Positions 41,670 through 49,024 of a stretch of DNA of 64,000 nucleotides are shown piece after piece. The stretch comes from Mesorhizobium loti R88b (GTDB taxonomy: Bacteria; Pseudomonadota; Alphaproteobacteria; Rhizobiales; Rhizobiaceae): contig NZ_CP033367.1 of the NCBI RefSeq assembly GCF_013170845.1, forward strand, positions 3,039,001 to 3,103,000, given 5' to 3'. The notes beneath the pieces were generated by a model. That model did not search any database and was not told the DNA's origin. It worked only from the letters and a program-made list of their open reading frames with translations. A program made the position numbers and the translations under genes. How positions within the stretch are numbered: the stretch's first letter is position 1; the number at the start of each line of letters is the position of its first letter.

Positions 41670-42530
41670 ATGCACATCATTCTTGGAGGAACCGGCCACG
41701 TCGGCTCTGCCGCTGCAATAGCGCTTCTGCGGCAGGGCGAGGCGGTGACAATCGTGACGCGCGATGAGGCCAAGGCGGCACCTTTGGCTGCTCAAGGCGC
41801 GGAGGTGGCGGTGGCGGATGTGCTTGATGTCGAGGCGCTGCGGGGCGTGTTCAGCCGCGGCAAGCGGGCTTTCCTGCTCAATCCGCCGGCGGATCCCGCA
41901 ACCGACACCGATGTGCAGGAGCGCAGGACGGTGGAGGCAATAGTCGCGGCGCTCGAAGGGTCGGGGCTGGAGAAGGTGGTGGCGCAATCGGCCTATGGCG
42001 CACGGGCCGGCGAGCGCGTGGGCGATCTCTCCGTCCTGCACGGGCTGGAGGAGAAACTTGCCCGTCAGCCCATTCCGGCCAGCATCCTCCGGGCCGCCTA
42101 CTACATGAGCAACTGGGACGCATCGCTTGAAACGGCGCGGCGCGATGGCGTGGTCAATTCGCTTTTCCCCGCCGATTTCGAATTGCCGATGGTGGCGCCG
42201 ACGGACCTTGGCGAGGCAGCCGCGCGGCTGTTGCGGGAGCCGGCCGGCAAGAACGGTCTGCATCATGTCGAAGGGCCTGCCCGCTACTCGCCCGCCGATG
42301 TCGCCGACGCCTTTGGCGACGCGCTGGGCAAGGATGTGCGCGTGGTGTCGGCGCCGCGCGAGCATTGGGTAGAGGCGTTCAAGGAGGTGGGGTTTTCGCC
42401 TGAGGCGGCACAATCCTATGCGCGCATGACGGAGGTGACGGTTGACGAGCCCTATGACCCTGCGACCAGCCCCGAGCGGGGAAAGGTGACGCTTGAGCGC
42501 TATGTGGCGGAGTTGGCGGGAGGCAAATAA
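41670..42530 (+). CDS. NmrA-like NAD(P)-binding protein
   Basis: The 286-residue atypical SDR has the N-terminal LGGTGHVGSAAAIALL loop (residues 5-20) and the NmrA/quinone-oxidoreductase-like strand order (VTIVTRDEAKAAPLAAQGAEVAVADVLDVEAL; QSAYGA; LRAAYYMSNWD). Members bind NAD(P) as redox sensors or reduce quinones; which applies is unknown. GGAGAG precedes the ATG. A mosaic hairpin follows the stop. Confidence 0.87.
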   Translation: MHIILGGTGHVGSAAAIALLRQGEAVTIVTRDEAKAAPLAAQGAEVAVADVLDVEALRGVFSRGKRAFLLNPPADPATDTDVQERRTVEAIVAALEGSGLEKVVAQSAYGARAGERVGDLSVLHGLEEKLARQPIPASILRAAYYMSNWDASLETARRDGVVNSLFPADFELPMVAPTDLGEAAARLLREPAGKNGLHHVEGPARYSPADVADAFGDALGKDVRVVSAPREHWVEAFKEVGFSPEAAQSYARMTEVTVDEPYDPATSPERGKVTLERYVAELAGGK

Positions 42531-42542
42531 TCGGACTGCCGC

Positions 42543-42593
42543 GCCGCCCCTCATCCGCCTGCCGGCACCTTCTCCCCGTGAACGGGGAGAAGG
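42543..42593. terminator. mosaic hairpin acting as shared terminator
   Basis: CCTTCTCCCCGT (42568-42579) and ACGGGGAGAAGG (42582-42593) form a perfect 12-bp stem between two convergent genes. The 25 bases before it, from GCCGCCCCTCATCCGCCTGC at 42543 on, repeat the unit at 35585-35643 in the other orientation. It is both a repeat copy and a likely bidirectional terminator. Confidence 0.65.
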
Positions 42594-42605
42594 GAGCTAA
42601 GCCCC

Positions 42606-44582
42606 TCAAAACAGCGCCTTCTCCAGCGGCCCCTCCAGCGTTTCCGCAAACGCCGTCGTCAGATGGTGCCGGTCACGAAATGCCAGTTTGCCTGATATGA
42701 ACACATGGCACTCGGTCGGGCCGCAGAATTGGTCGGTGAGGTCGACGTAGCGCGTGTCGGGCACGCTTTGGACCACGGCGCGCTCTTGCGCCGCGGCGCT
42801 GTCATTGGCGGCCTGCGCCCTTGGCGTGTCGCAGCGCGAGGGGGCTTCGCGCCACCAGAGCGCGCGGGCCACGCAGGAGTTGGCGAAGCTGTCGCCGATC
42901 GGGGTGTCGCGAATGACAGCCGTCTCGACGCCGGCCTGACTGAAGGCCTGCAATGTGGAGCGCAGGCCTTCCCGCCAGCGCGCGGTCTCCTGGCCGCGCT
43001 CGGCGGCGGGCATGTCGCGGGTCAGGTTGCCGATCGAGAATTCCGAGATCACCACCAGGCGCGGCCTGGCCTGGATGATGTCCGCGATCGCCTGTTCGCG
43101 CCAGGCGTCGCATTCGGTGTAGTCGCGCTTCAGCACCGCGCTGAAGGTTGGCAGCCGCGAGGCGCGGCATGAGGATTTGAGATAGGTGACCACCTTGGTG
43201 TCGTTGCGGCTCGCCGCCTCGACCAGCGGCGTCGACCAGTGGTCGGCGTGCGAATCGCCGAACAGCACGATGGTGTGGGCGGCGTCGGCCTTGCCGAATG
43301 TGCAGGGTTTGGGCGTGACCGTGTGGAAGTCGAGCAGGCAGTTTTCGTCAGTGGCGCGCGCGGTCGACGGTTGTTCGGCGGCCTGTTCAATGCCGCGCTG
43401 GGCCGGGTCGATATTGCGCGTGGCGAAATGCGCGCTGGCATAGGCTGCCACCACGCCCACGCCGGTCAGCGCCAAAGCGGGGGCGAGCGCCCATCTGCCC
43501 GCTGCCAGCCAGGGACCGCGCCGCGCCGGGTTCTCGATCAGATGATAGGTCAGGAACGCCAGCACCAGCGCCAGCGCGCCGCAGCCAAGGCGCTGCGGGA
43601 TGGTGAGATCCGGCACCAGCATGCCGGCATAGACGATGACAGGCCAGTGCCAGAGATAGAGCGAATAGGAGAGCGTGCCGATCCATTGCAGAGGCGGCAG
43701 CGACAGAACGGAAGCTGGCGCCAGGGCTCGCCAGCTTGCAGGGCTGGCTGTCTCCGTGTCGTGTTCTTCACCGGCGCCGCCCAGCAGCACCAGCACCGTG
43801 CCTATGACCGGCAACAGCGCGTACCAGCCGGGGAAGGGCATGTCTTCGCTCAAGCGGAGATAGGCCGCCGCGATCAGCGCCAGGCCAAGCCAGCCTTGCA
43901 CCGCGCGCAGCCCGGGCCGGTGTTGCCACAGAGTTGTAGGCGCCAGCGTCGCCAGGCCGCCGGCGGCGAACTCCCAGGCGCGTAGCGGCGAGAAATAGAA
44001 GGCCCAGGCCGGCGAGAGGCTGGTCAACCACAGGCAAGCGATAAAGGAGGCGAGGCCGGCAACGCCGATCACCATCACCGCCATGCGCCGGCCCTGGTGC
44101 AGCCAGGCGGCCAGGAGCAGCAGCGCCGGCCAGACGAGATAGAATTGCTCCTCCACCGACAGCGACCAGAAGTGGATGAAGGGATTGCTGAACGCATCGG
44201 CGGCGAAATAGTCGAACGACCAGCGCAGCAGCCACAGATTGATGGCGTAGGCCGAGGCATACATGGCGCCGTGCGCATAGAGCGCCTGCTCCTCCGGTGC
44301 CAGGATGAAATAGCCCGCGCCAAGCGTCGCCAGGATGACGAAGACGGCCGCCGGCAGAAGGCGCCGGGCGCGCCTGGCATAGAAGCGCCAGAGGTCGAGG
44401 CGGCCGGTCTCGGTGATCTCGCGCATCAGGTGCGTCGTGATCAGCCAGCCGGAGATGACGAAGAAGATGTCGACGCCGGCAAAGCCGCCGGGCAGCGCCG
44501 TGAGGCCGAAATGATAGGCAACGACGCCGCCGACCGCCAGCGCGCGCAACCCCTGTATGTCAGGCCGGAATGATGCCGCCAT
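42606..44582 (-). CDS. OafA/YrhL-type membrane acyltransferase with SGNH domain
   Basis: The 658-residue protein begins with the acyltransferase-3 membrane domain (FRPDIQGLRALAVGGVVAYHF; FAGVDIFFVISGWLIT; RARRLLPAAVFVI; HFWSLSVEEQFYLVWP) and ends with an SGNH hydrolase-like domain (VLFGDSHADHW, and the D-x-x-H pair in FRDRHHLTTAF). The pair adds O-acyl, often acetyl, groups to cell-surface polysaccharides. GGAG precedes the ATG at 44582. It is divergent from the three small peptide genes at 44802-45231. Confidence 0.9.
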   Translation of the reverse strand: MAASFRPDIQGLRALAVGGVVAYHFGLTALPGGFAGVDIFFVISGWLITTHLMREITETGRLDLWRFYARRARRLLPAAVFVILATLGAGYFILAPEEQALYAHGAMYASAYAINLWLLRWSFDYFAADAFSNPFIHFWSLSVEEQFYLVWPALLLLAAWLHQGRRMAVMVIGVAGLASFIACLWLTSLSPAWAFYFSPLRAWEFAAGGLATLAPTTLWQHRPGLRAVQGWLGLALIAAAYLRLSEDMPFPGWYALLPVIGTVLVLLGGAGEEHDTETASPASWRALAPASVLSLPPLQWIGTLSYSLYLWHWPVIVYAGMLVPDLTIPQRLGCGALALVLAFLTYHLIENPARRGPWLAAGRWALAPALALTGVGVVAAYASAHFATRNIDPAQRGIEQAAEQPSTARATDENCLLDFHTVTPKPCTFGKADAAHTIVLFGDSHADHWSTPLVEAASRNDTKVVTYLKSSCRASRLPTFSAVLKRDYTECDAWREQAIADIIQARPRLVVISEFSIGNLTRDMPAAERGQETARWREGLRSTLQAFSQAGVETAVIRDTPIGDSFANSCVARALWWREAPSRCDTPRAQAANDSAAAQERAVVQSVPDTRYVDLTDQFCGPTECHVFISGKLAFRDRHHLTTAFAETLEGPLEKALF

Positions 44583-44741
44583 GGTAACTCCTTCGCTGCG
44601 CCCAGCCATCCTCCCGTGTCGATCTGGCCAAACAATATTGCAGTGCAGCAAGTTTTTCGCAATGCAACATGGCGAAAAAGGGAAAATGGCGGAATTCAAC
44701 TTCCCGGCAGAGCGAGGGTCACTTGGAATTTTAGCCGCCGC

Positions 44742-44770
44742 TTGACAAACGTCGATGCCGCAGCCCTATT
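44742..44770 (+). promoter_or_regulatory. sigma-70-like promoter of the peptide genes
   Basis: TTGACA (44742-44747), a 17-base spacer and CCTATT (44765-44770). The predicted start lies about 25 bases before the first peptide ATG. A second TTGACA (45075-45080) stands before peptide 3 but has only a weak -10 partner (TCCATT). Confidence 0.55.
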
Positions 44771-44801
44771 TCCAGCTGAGGGATTTGCAGGGGATCAACA
44801 A

Positions 44802-44891
44802 ATGAAAAAAACCTATACGAAGCCGGTGCTTGCAAAGCGCGAGAGATTGTCGACCATCGTGGCGGAATGCCCCATCTCGAACTGCATGTGA
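44802..44891 (+). CDS. putative RiPP precursor peptide 1
   Basis: The 29-residue peptide starts at the ATG at 44802, with GGGGA at 44790-44794, seven bases upstream. Residues 1-21 match peptides 2 and 3 (MKK-x-Y-x-KP-x-L, then an R at 13, LS at 16-17, I19 and A21). The eight-residue C-terminus is ECPISNCM, with cysteines at 23 and 28. The leader's Y-x2-P-x-L is the spacing seen in lasso-peptide leaders, where it is bound by the recognition element. The core lacks the Gly1 and Asp/Glu7-9 needed for a lasso ring, so the class is open. No modification enzyme is nearby. Confidence 0.65.
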   Translation: MKKTYTKPVLAKRERLSTIVAECPISNCM

Positions 44892-44892
44892 C

Positions 44893-44982
44893 ATGAAGAA
44901 AGCGTATGAAAAGCCGACGCTTGTTCGGCGTGACAAGCTCTCAGCCATCACCGCCGGTTGCACACCTTCGTCCTGCCCATAG
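44893..44982 (+). CDS. putative RiPP precursor peptide 2
   Basis: The 29-residue paralogue starts one base after the stop of peptide 1, so the two are translated together. Leader positions M1, K2, K3, Y5, K7, P8, L10, R13, L16, S17, I19 and A21 are identical to peptide 1. The core is GCTPSSCP, with cysteines again at 23 and 28. Thr20 sits two residues before Gly22, like the conserved -2 Thr of lasso leaders, but the core has no acidic residue for a macrolactam ring. Confidence 0.65.
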   Translation: MKKAYEKPTLVRRDKLSAITAGCTPSSCP

Positions 44983-45132
44983 CGCAGGGCGGACGTTACA
45001 GCGGCATGGTCGACGGCCATGCCGCCCGTGCGATCAACATTTCGCGATTTTCGCGGGGGTCGTTCAGCTCTGGCTTGACATGGGTTGGGCGGCTCGCTCC
45101 ATTGGCGGCCTTTCCGTGGCATGGGGATTCTG

Positions 45133-45231
45133 ATGAAAAAGACGTACCAAAAGCCGACGCTCGACAAGCGCCAGCAGCTTTCCCGCATCACCGCGGCCGC
45201 GGTCAGCTCGTCGGGTGGCCCGAAACCCTGA
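45133..45231 (+). CDS. putative RiPP precursor peptide 3 (no cysteines)
   Basis: The 32-residue paralogue begins at the ATG at 45133 (GGGGA six bases upstream). It keeps the same 21-residue leader pattern (Y5, K7-P8, L10, R13, L16-S17, I19, A21), but its C-terminus is AAVSSSGGPKP with no cysteine. It is separated from peptide 2 by 150 bases that include a GGCATGG/CCATGCC inverted repeat. The leader is kept while the core changes completely. Confidence 0.6.
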   Translation: MKKTYQKPTLDKRQQLSRITAAAVSSSGGPKP

Positions 45232-45375
45232 TCGAGGTTTCGGCAAAACCGGCGCTGCTGACCTGTTCGGGCTCGCAATCTTGCCGGACCATATTGTCTG
45301 GCAATCGCCGCTGATGGTTTCAGCCATGCTGCAGGTTCTGGAAGATGAGCCGCCCTTGCTGATATAGAGCGCCGC

Positions 45376-46086
45376 ATGAAGGCAGGATTGAGCGCAAGGC
45401 GGTTTCGGGTCGAGGTGGTCGCAGCGCCGCGTTCGCCCGGCGTCTGGGGATCGGCGACCGTCAACATCTTCGACGGCGACAGCTGGATTGGGGCGTATGA
45501 GCGCAACTATCCCAGCTTTGGGGAACAAACCTTCGAGCCGTTCGAGATCGATGGCGCCTGGTATGCACTCTATTCCAGCGACTACACCGCAACGCGGGTG
45601 ATGAGCCTGCCGGCTTGCAAGGATTTGGGCGGCGAGGAGTCAGCGTCCGATGGCTTTTGCCCGGTCGAGCTTTTTGTGCCGCGCTACAGGAAGGCCACAT
45701 ACACGAAACGAGCGACGGGCGAGCTGAAAGAGAAATGGGTGTTCGAAGCTCGGGCCGAGACGTTCAAACTGCAGGAAGACAATGCGTATGATTATGGCTG
45801 GTCGATCGGCCCCTGGTTGTCGCTGACCACCGGCTTCGTCGCCGGCTGCATCTGGGGCGACGATTCAACCTGGAAGGTCCAACTGTTCGATCTGTCGGAA
45901 GCGGCCAGCGGCAAGATTGTCCGGACGGAGCGGTTCGGTCACCTGGCGCTTGCCGAGGGCATCTCGCTCGCCGGTTCCCTCGACTTCGATCGCCATATGC
46001 CGGACTGGGAGTTGCGGGCGACCATCATCCGGCGCGAGCGCCGCGACGTCGCCACCGGCAAGCTCATCGATCCCTACGACGAATAG
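45376..46086 (+). CDS. hypothetical protein, 236 aa
   Basis: A soluble protein rich in Trp, Tyr and Asp (VNIFDGDSWIGAYERNYPSFGEQTFEPFEIDGAWYALYSSDYTA... SIGPWLSLTTGFVAGCIWGDDSTWKVQLFDLSEA). No signal peptide is seen and I recognise no family. It starts 144 bases after peptide 3 on the same strand, with only a weak GAG-like site before its ATG. A connection to the peptides is possible but unsupported beyond position. Confidence 0.65.
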   Translation: MKAGLSARRFRVEVVAAPRSPGVWGSATVNIFDGDSWIGAYERNYPSFGEQTFEPFEIDGAWYALYSSDYTATRVMSLPACKDLGGEESASDGFCPVELFVPRYRKATYTKRATGELKEKWVFEARAETFKLQEDNAYDYGWSIGPWLSLTTGFVAGCIWGDDSTWKVQLFDLSEAASGKIVRTERFGHLALAEGISLAGSLDFDRHMPDWELRATIIRRERRDVATGKLIDPYDE

Positions 46087-46126
46087 CTTGCCGCCCCGAA
46101 AGCGGACAGGCGAGGAGCCGCCGATC

Positions 46127-46402
46127 CTATGGAGCAGGCTCGATCACTTTGCGGCCGCGTGTCAGATAGGCCAGCAGGCCCAGCAGCAGGAACCCCACCA
46201 CCCAGCACACGACAAAGGCGGCAACGCCGATGGCGGCACCCAGGTCGACGCCGAGGCTGAACACATTGGTGCTCAGGCCCGGCAGCTTGTCCGATGCGCC
46301 CATGCCGGCATCGGCGACCCACAGCATCAGCATGTTGAAGCCGATGAACAAGAGCAGGAAAATCCAGCCGAACAAGCCGCGCTTGCGCCTGACCGCTTCC
46401 AT
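46127..46402 (-). CDS. small two-helix membrane protein
   Basis: The 91-residue protein has two hydrophobic helices (WIFLLLFIGFNMLMLWVA; AAIGVAAFVVCWVVGFLLLGLLAYLT) and a basic N-terminus. GGAGG lies eight bases before the ATG at 46402. No family is assigned. It lies downstream of a perfect 11-bp stem-loop (46483-46508), so it probably has its own promoter. Confidence 0.65.
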   Translation of the reverse strand: MEAVRRKRGLFGWIFLLLFIGFNMLMLWVADAGMGASDKLPGLSTNVFSLGVDLGAAIGVAAFVVCWVVGFLLLGLLAYLTRGRKVIEPAP

Positions 46403-46482
46403 GCCCCGTACCTCCACCGACGTCCCCAATGGCGCGACAATCGCCGATCGGGCTTTGCGGCGCAAGCCACGAGCCTCAAGCA

Positions 46483-46508
46483 AGACAGCCCCGCGAACGG
46501 GGCTGTCT
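46483..46508 (-). terminator. perfect 11-bp stem-loop
   Basis: AGACAGCCCCG and CGGGGCTGTCT pair perfectly with a CGAA tetraloop, 24 bases after the stop of the small gene at 46532. It fits a terminator for that gene and supports the gene being real. The T-run on the minus strand is weak. Confidence 0.6.
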
Positions 46509-46531
46509 GAAGCGCTGGTCCATCGAGCGAT

Positions 46532-46717
46532 TTAGCTGCCGCCGTTGAGCTTCACGCTGCTGCAGAATTCCGGATGGCTGTTGGCGGGGGTGGCGTTCTT
46601 TGCCTCGTCGGCGCACGCTGTCTTCATCGAGGTCTGATCGTCCGGCGTAAGCGCCTTCCAGGCTTTGACGAAATCGTCATTGCCGCGGCACGACCGCCCG
46701 CCGTGAATATGGATCAT
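46532..46717 (-). CDS. small Cys-containing hypothetical protein
   Basis: About 61 residues (HGGRSCRGNDDFVKAWKALTPDDQTSMKT... NSHPEFCSSVKLNGG) with three cysteines (CRGN, CADE, FCSS), like a small secreted disulfide protein. The mature-looking part is clear, but no signal peptide precedes it in this frame, so the true start or an upstream frameshift is uncertain. A terminator follows its stop. Confidence 0.4.
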   Translation of the reverse strand: MIHIHGGRSCRGNDDFVKAWKALTPDDQTSMKTACADEAKNATPANSHPEFCSSVKLNGGS

Positions 46718-46772
46718 GGCGGCACCATGCTGAAACTTCCCGGCTCCATGATTGTCCCGCGCCGGCCGCCTT

Positions 46773-46796
46773 AAAAAAGGCCCTACCGGCAGGGCC
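46773..46796 (-). terminator. rho-independent terminator of the ABC operon
   Basis: On the minus strand GGCCCT-GCCGGT-AGGGCC is followed by TTTTTT (46773-46778). It lies 110 bases after the stop of the last permease gene (46906) and before the small gene at 46717, so it should end the transporter transcript. A separate perfect palindrome, ATCGCCTCTAGAGGCGAT, sits between at 46823-46840. Confidence 0.8.
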
Positions 46797-46905
46797 GGCG
46801 GGGCATTGATCGGAGGTCTGCAATCGCCTCTAGAGGCGATGTCGCAGCAACGAGAACGGCGTGCGAAAAGTTTCACTGCCAGCCGTTGCCGGTGGCGTCG
46901 AAGCC

Positions 46906-47733
46906 TCAGCCGCTTGTCGCCCGGCGGCCCTGGCCGCGCCGGGCAAGCAGGTTCGCCACCACCAGAAGCACGATCGACAGCGCCATCATCAGCGTCGCGG
47001 CGGCGGTGATGGCGGGCGAGAGTTTTTCGCGCAGGCCGATGAACATTTCGAGCGGCATGGTGCGCTGGCCGGCACTGGCCAGGAACTGCACCACCACCAC
47101 CTCGTCGAAGGAGGTGACGAAGGCAAACGCCGCGCCCGAGAGCACGCCGGGCAGGATCAGCGGCAACATCACACGGAAGAACGCAGTCAGCGGTCTTGCA
47201 CCTGAAATGGCGGCGGCGCGCATCAGATTGCGGTCGAAGCCGGTGAGGCTGGCGCCGACGGTGACGACGACGAAGGGGCTGGCGAGTGCGGTATGCGCCA
47301 GGATGATGCCGGCATAGGTGCTGGCCAAGCCAACGCGGGCGTAGAACAGGTACGAGCCAACGGCGGTGATCACCACAGGCACGATCAGCGGCGACAGCAA
47401 AAGCGGCATGACGATGCGGCGGCCGGGAAACTTCTCGTTGGAGAGCGCGATTGCCGTCAGCGTACCGAGCGTGGTGGCGATCAGCGTGGTGCCGAAGGCG
47501 ACGATCAGGCTGTTGCCGATCGCCGACTGCCAGCGCTGCGTGCCCAGCACCACCTCATACCAGCGCGTCGACAGGCCTTCGAGCGGGAAGATGAAGAAGG
47601 CGCCGCTGTTGAAGGAGAGCGGCACCGGGATCAGGATCGGCACCAGCAGGAACAGGATGACCAGCCCGCACCACAGCCAAAGCAGCGCGACGCGGATGCG
47701 TTCACCAGATGTCGGGTAGGGCGAGAGCAGCAT
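46906..47733 (-). CDS. ABC transporter permease (PotC/PotI-like)
   Basis: The 275-residue protein has six helices and the binding-protein-dependent permease EAA-like loop (AAAISGARPLTAFFRVMLPLILPGVLSGAAFAFVTSFDEVVVVQF), as in spermidine/putrescine-type transporters. It is the last of four genes transcribed leftward from the ATPase. It starts 2 bases after the other permease stops, so the two are tightly coupled. Confidence 0.92.
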   Translation of the reverse strand: MLLSPYPTSGERIRVALLWLWCGLVILFLLVPILIPVPLSFNSGAFFIFPLEGLSTRWYEVVLGTQRWQSAIGNSLIVAFGTTLIATTLGTLTAIALSNEKFPGRRIVMPLLLSPLIVPVVITAVGSYLFYARVGLASTYAGIILAHTALASPFVVVTVGASLTGFDRNLMRAAAISGARPLTAFFRVMLPLILPGVLSGAAFAFVTSFDEVVVVQFLASAGQRTMPLEMFIGLREKLSPAITAAATLMMALSIVLLVVANLLARRGQGRRATSG

Positions 47734-47735
47734 GG

Positions 47736-49016
47736 CTACACCATCTTCAGGCGGTCGAGGCCGAGGATCCGGGCGAAGATGCCGAACAGCCCCAGGGTGA
47801 AGACGAGCAGGATGAAGCTCAGCGCCGCCGCCATCTCCCAGTTCAGTTCGACATTGACGTAATTGGCGATGAAATTGCTGATCAGCTGGTCGCTGGCGCC
47901 GCCGATCAAGGCAGGGGTGATGTAGTAGCCGAGGCACAGGATGAAGGTGAGCAGGCAGCCGGCCATGACGCCGGGGAAAACCTGCGGGAGATAGACACGC
48001 CGGAAGGCGGTGAAGGGCTTTGCGCCGAGCGAATAGGCGGCCTTCATCTGCGAGGGCGCGATGGTGCGCATGACGGAGTAGATCGGCAGCAGCGTGAACG
48101 GCAGCTGGATATGCGTCATAGCGATGATCAGGCCGATGCGGCTGTACATCAGGTCGAGCCGCTCGTCGGCGATGCCGAGCCACAGAAGCAGATCGTTGAC
48201 CAGGCCGAATTTCTGCAGCAGCACCGTCCAGGCGGCGGTGCGCACCAGGATCGACGTCCAGAACGGCAACAGCACCGCGACGATCAGGATCGCCGCGAGC
48301 CCCTTCGGCACGCTTGCTATGAGATAGGCGAGGGGGAAGCCGAGCAGCAAGGTGGCGAGCGTCACGGCGGCGGCAACGAAGAAGGTGCGAGCGAACACTT
48401 GCAGGAAAATCGCCTGTTCGGGCGGCACGCGCTCGATGCCGCCATCGGCGTTCCAGCGGAGATCGAGTGCGCTCAAGAGGTAGAACGAGGTGATCGCGTG
48501 GGTGCCGCTGGCGATGGTCGGCCAGGTGCCGGGCGCCGACCAGAAGGGCACGGATTTCATGATGTCGAGCGGCGGCTTGCCGCCGGCGCCTTCGAGCTGG
48601 CGCACGGTCTTCAGCACCTGGCTGCGGGCGCCGGGCAGGCGGGCGTTGAGCGCCTTGGCCAGTTCGTAGGCGGTGCCCTTGGCCTGGCTGTCGCTGAGGT
48701 CCGCGGCCAGCGCAGTGAAGGCGGCATCGCCCGGCAGGCCCTGGCCATTCCAGCCGGCGAGCGCCTGGCTGGTGCGCGGCAAGGCGTCGGCGATGGTCGG
48801 GTCGTAGACGGCGCGCGAGAGCAGCAGCACGATCGGGATGCCGAAGCTCAAGGCCAGAAGCAGGAGCAGGGGTGCGGCCAGCGCCAGCGTGCGTAGCCGA
48901 TCGCCGAATTCGGCGCGGCGCAGCGCCGCCGACGCGGTTCCGGGATCCGCGCCGGCGGCCGACCGGCCGCGGGCCAGCGCGGGCCGGTCGAGTTCGCTGG
49001 GCTGCAAGGCCGACAT
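47736..49016 (-). CDS. ABC transporter permease (PotB/PotH-like)
   Basis: The 426-residue protein is longer than the usual about 300 because of an insert of about 120 residues between helix 1 and helix 2 (DALPRTSQALAGWNGQGLPGDAAFTALAADLSD...). Such an insert is seen in some alphaproteobacterial opine/polyamine permeases. The coupling loop reads AAYSLGAKPFTAFRRVYLPQVFPGVMAG. It starts 8 bases after the binding-protein gene stops. Confidence 0.9.
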   Translation of the reverse strand: MSALQPSELDRPALARGRSAAGADPGTASAALRRAEFGDRLRTLALAAPLLLLLALSFGIPIVLLLSRAVYDPTIADALPRTSQALAGWNGQGLPGDAAFTALAADLSDSQAKGTAYELAKALNARLPGARSQVLKTVRQLEGAGGKPPLDIMKSVPFWSAPGTWPTIASGTHAITSFYLLSALDLRWNADGGIERVPPEQAIFLQVFARTFFVAAAVTLATLLLGFPLAYLIASVPKGLAAILIVAVLLPFWTSILVRTAAWTVLLQKFGLVNDLLLWLGIADERLDLMYSRIGLIIAMTHIQLPFTLLPIYSVMRTIAPSQMKAAYSLGAKPFTAFRRVYLPQVFPGVMAGCLLTFILCLGYYITPALIGGASDQLISNFIANYVNVELNWEMAAALSFILLVFTLGLFGIFARILGLDRLKMV

Positions 49017-49024
49017 GCTAGGTC

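Noticed and set aside
44802..45231. Classification of the peptides as lasso peptides
   Set aside because: The leader motif fits, but cores lack the Asp/Glu at position 7-9 and there are no B or C protein genes, so only a general RiPP-like call is supported.
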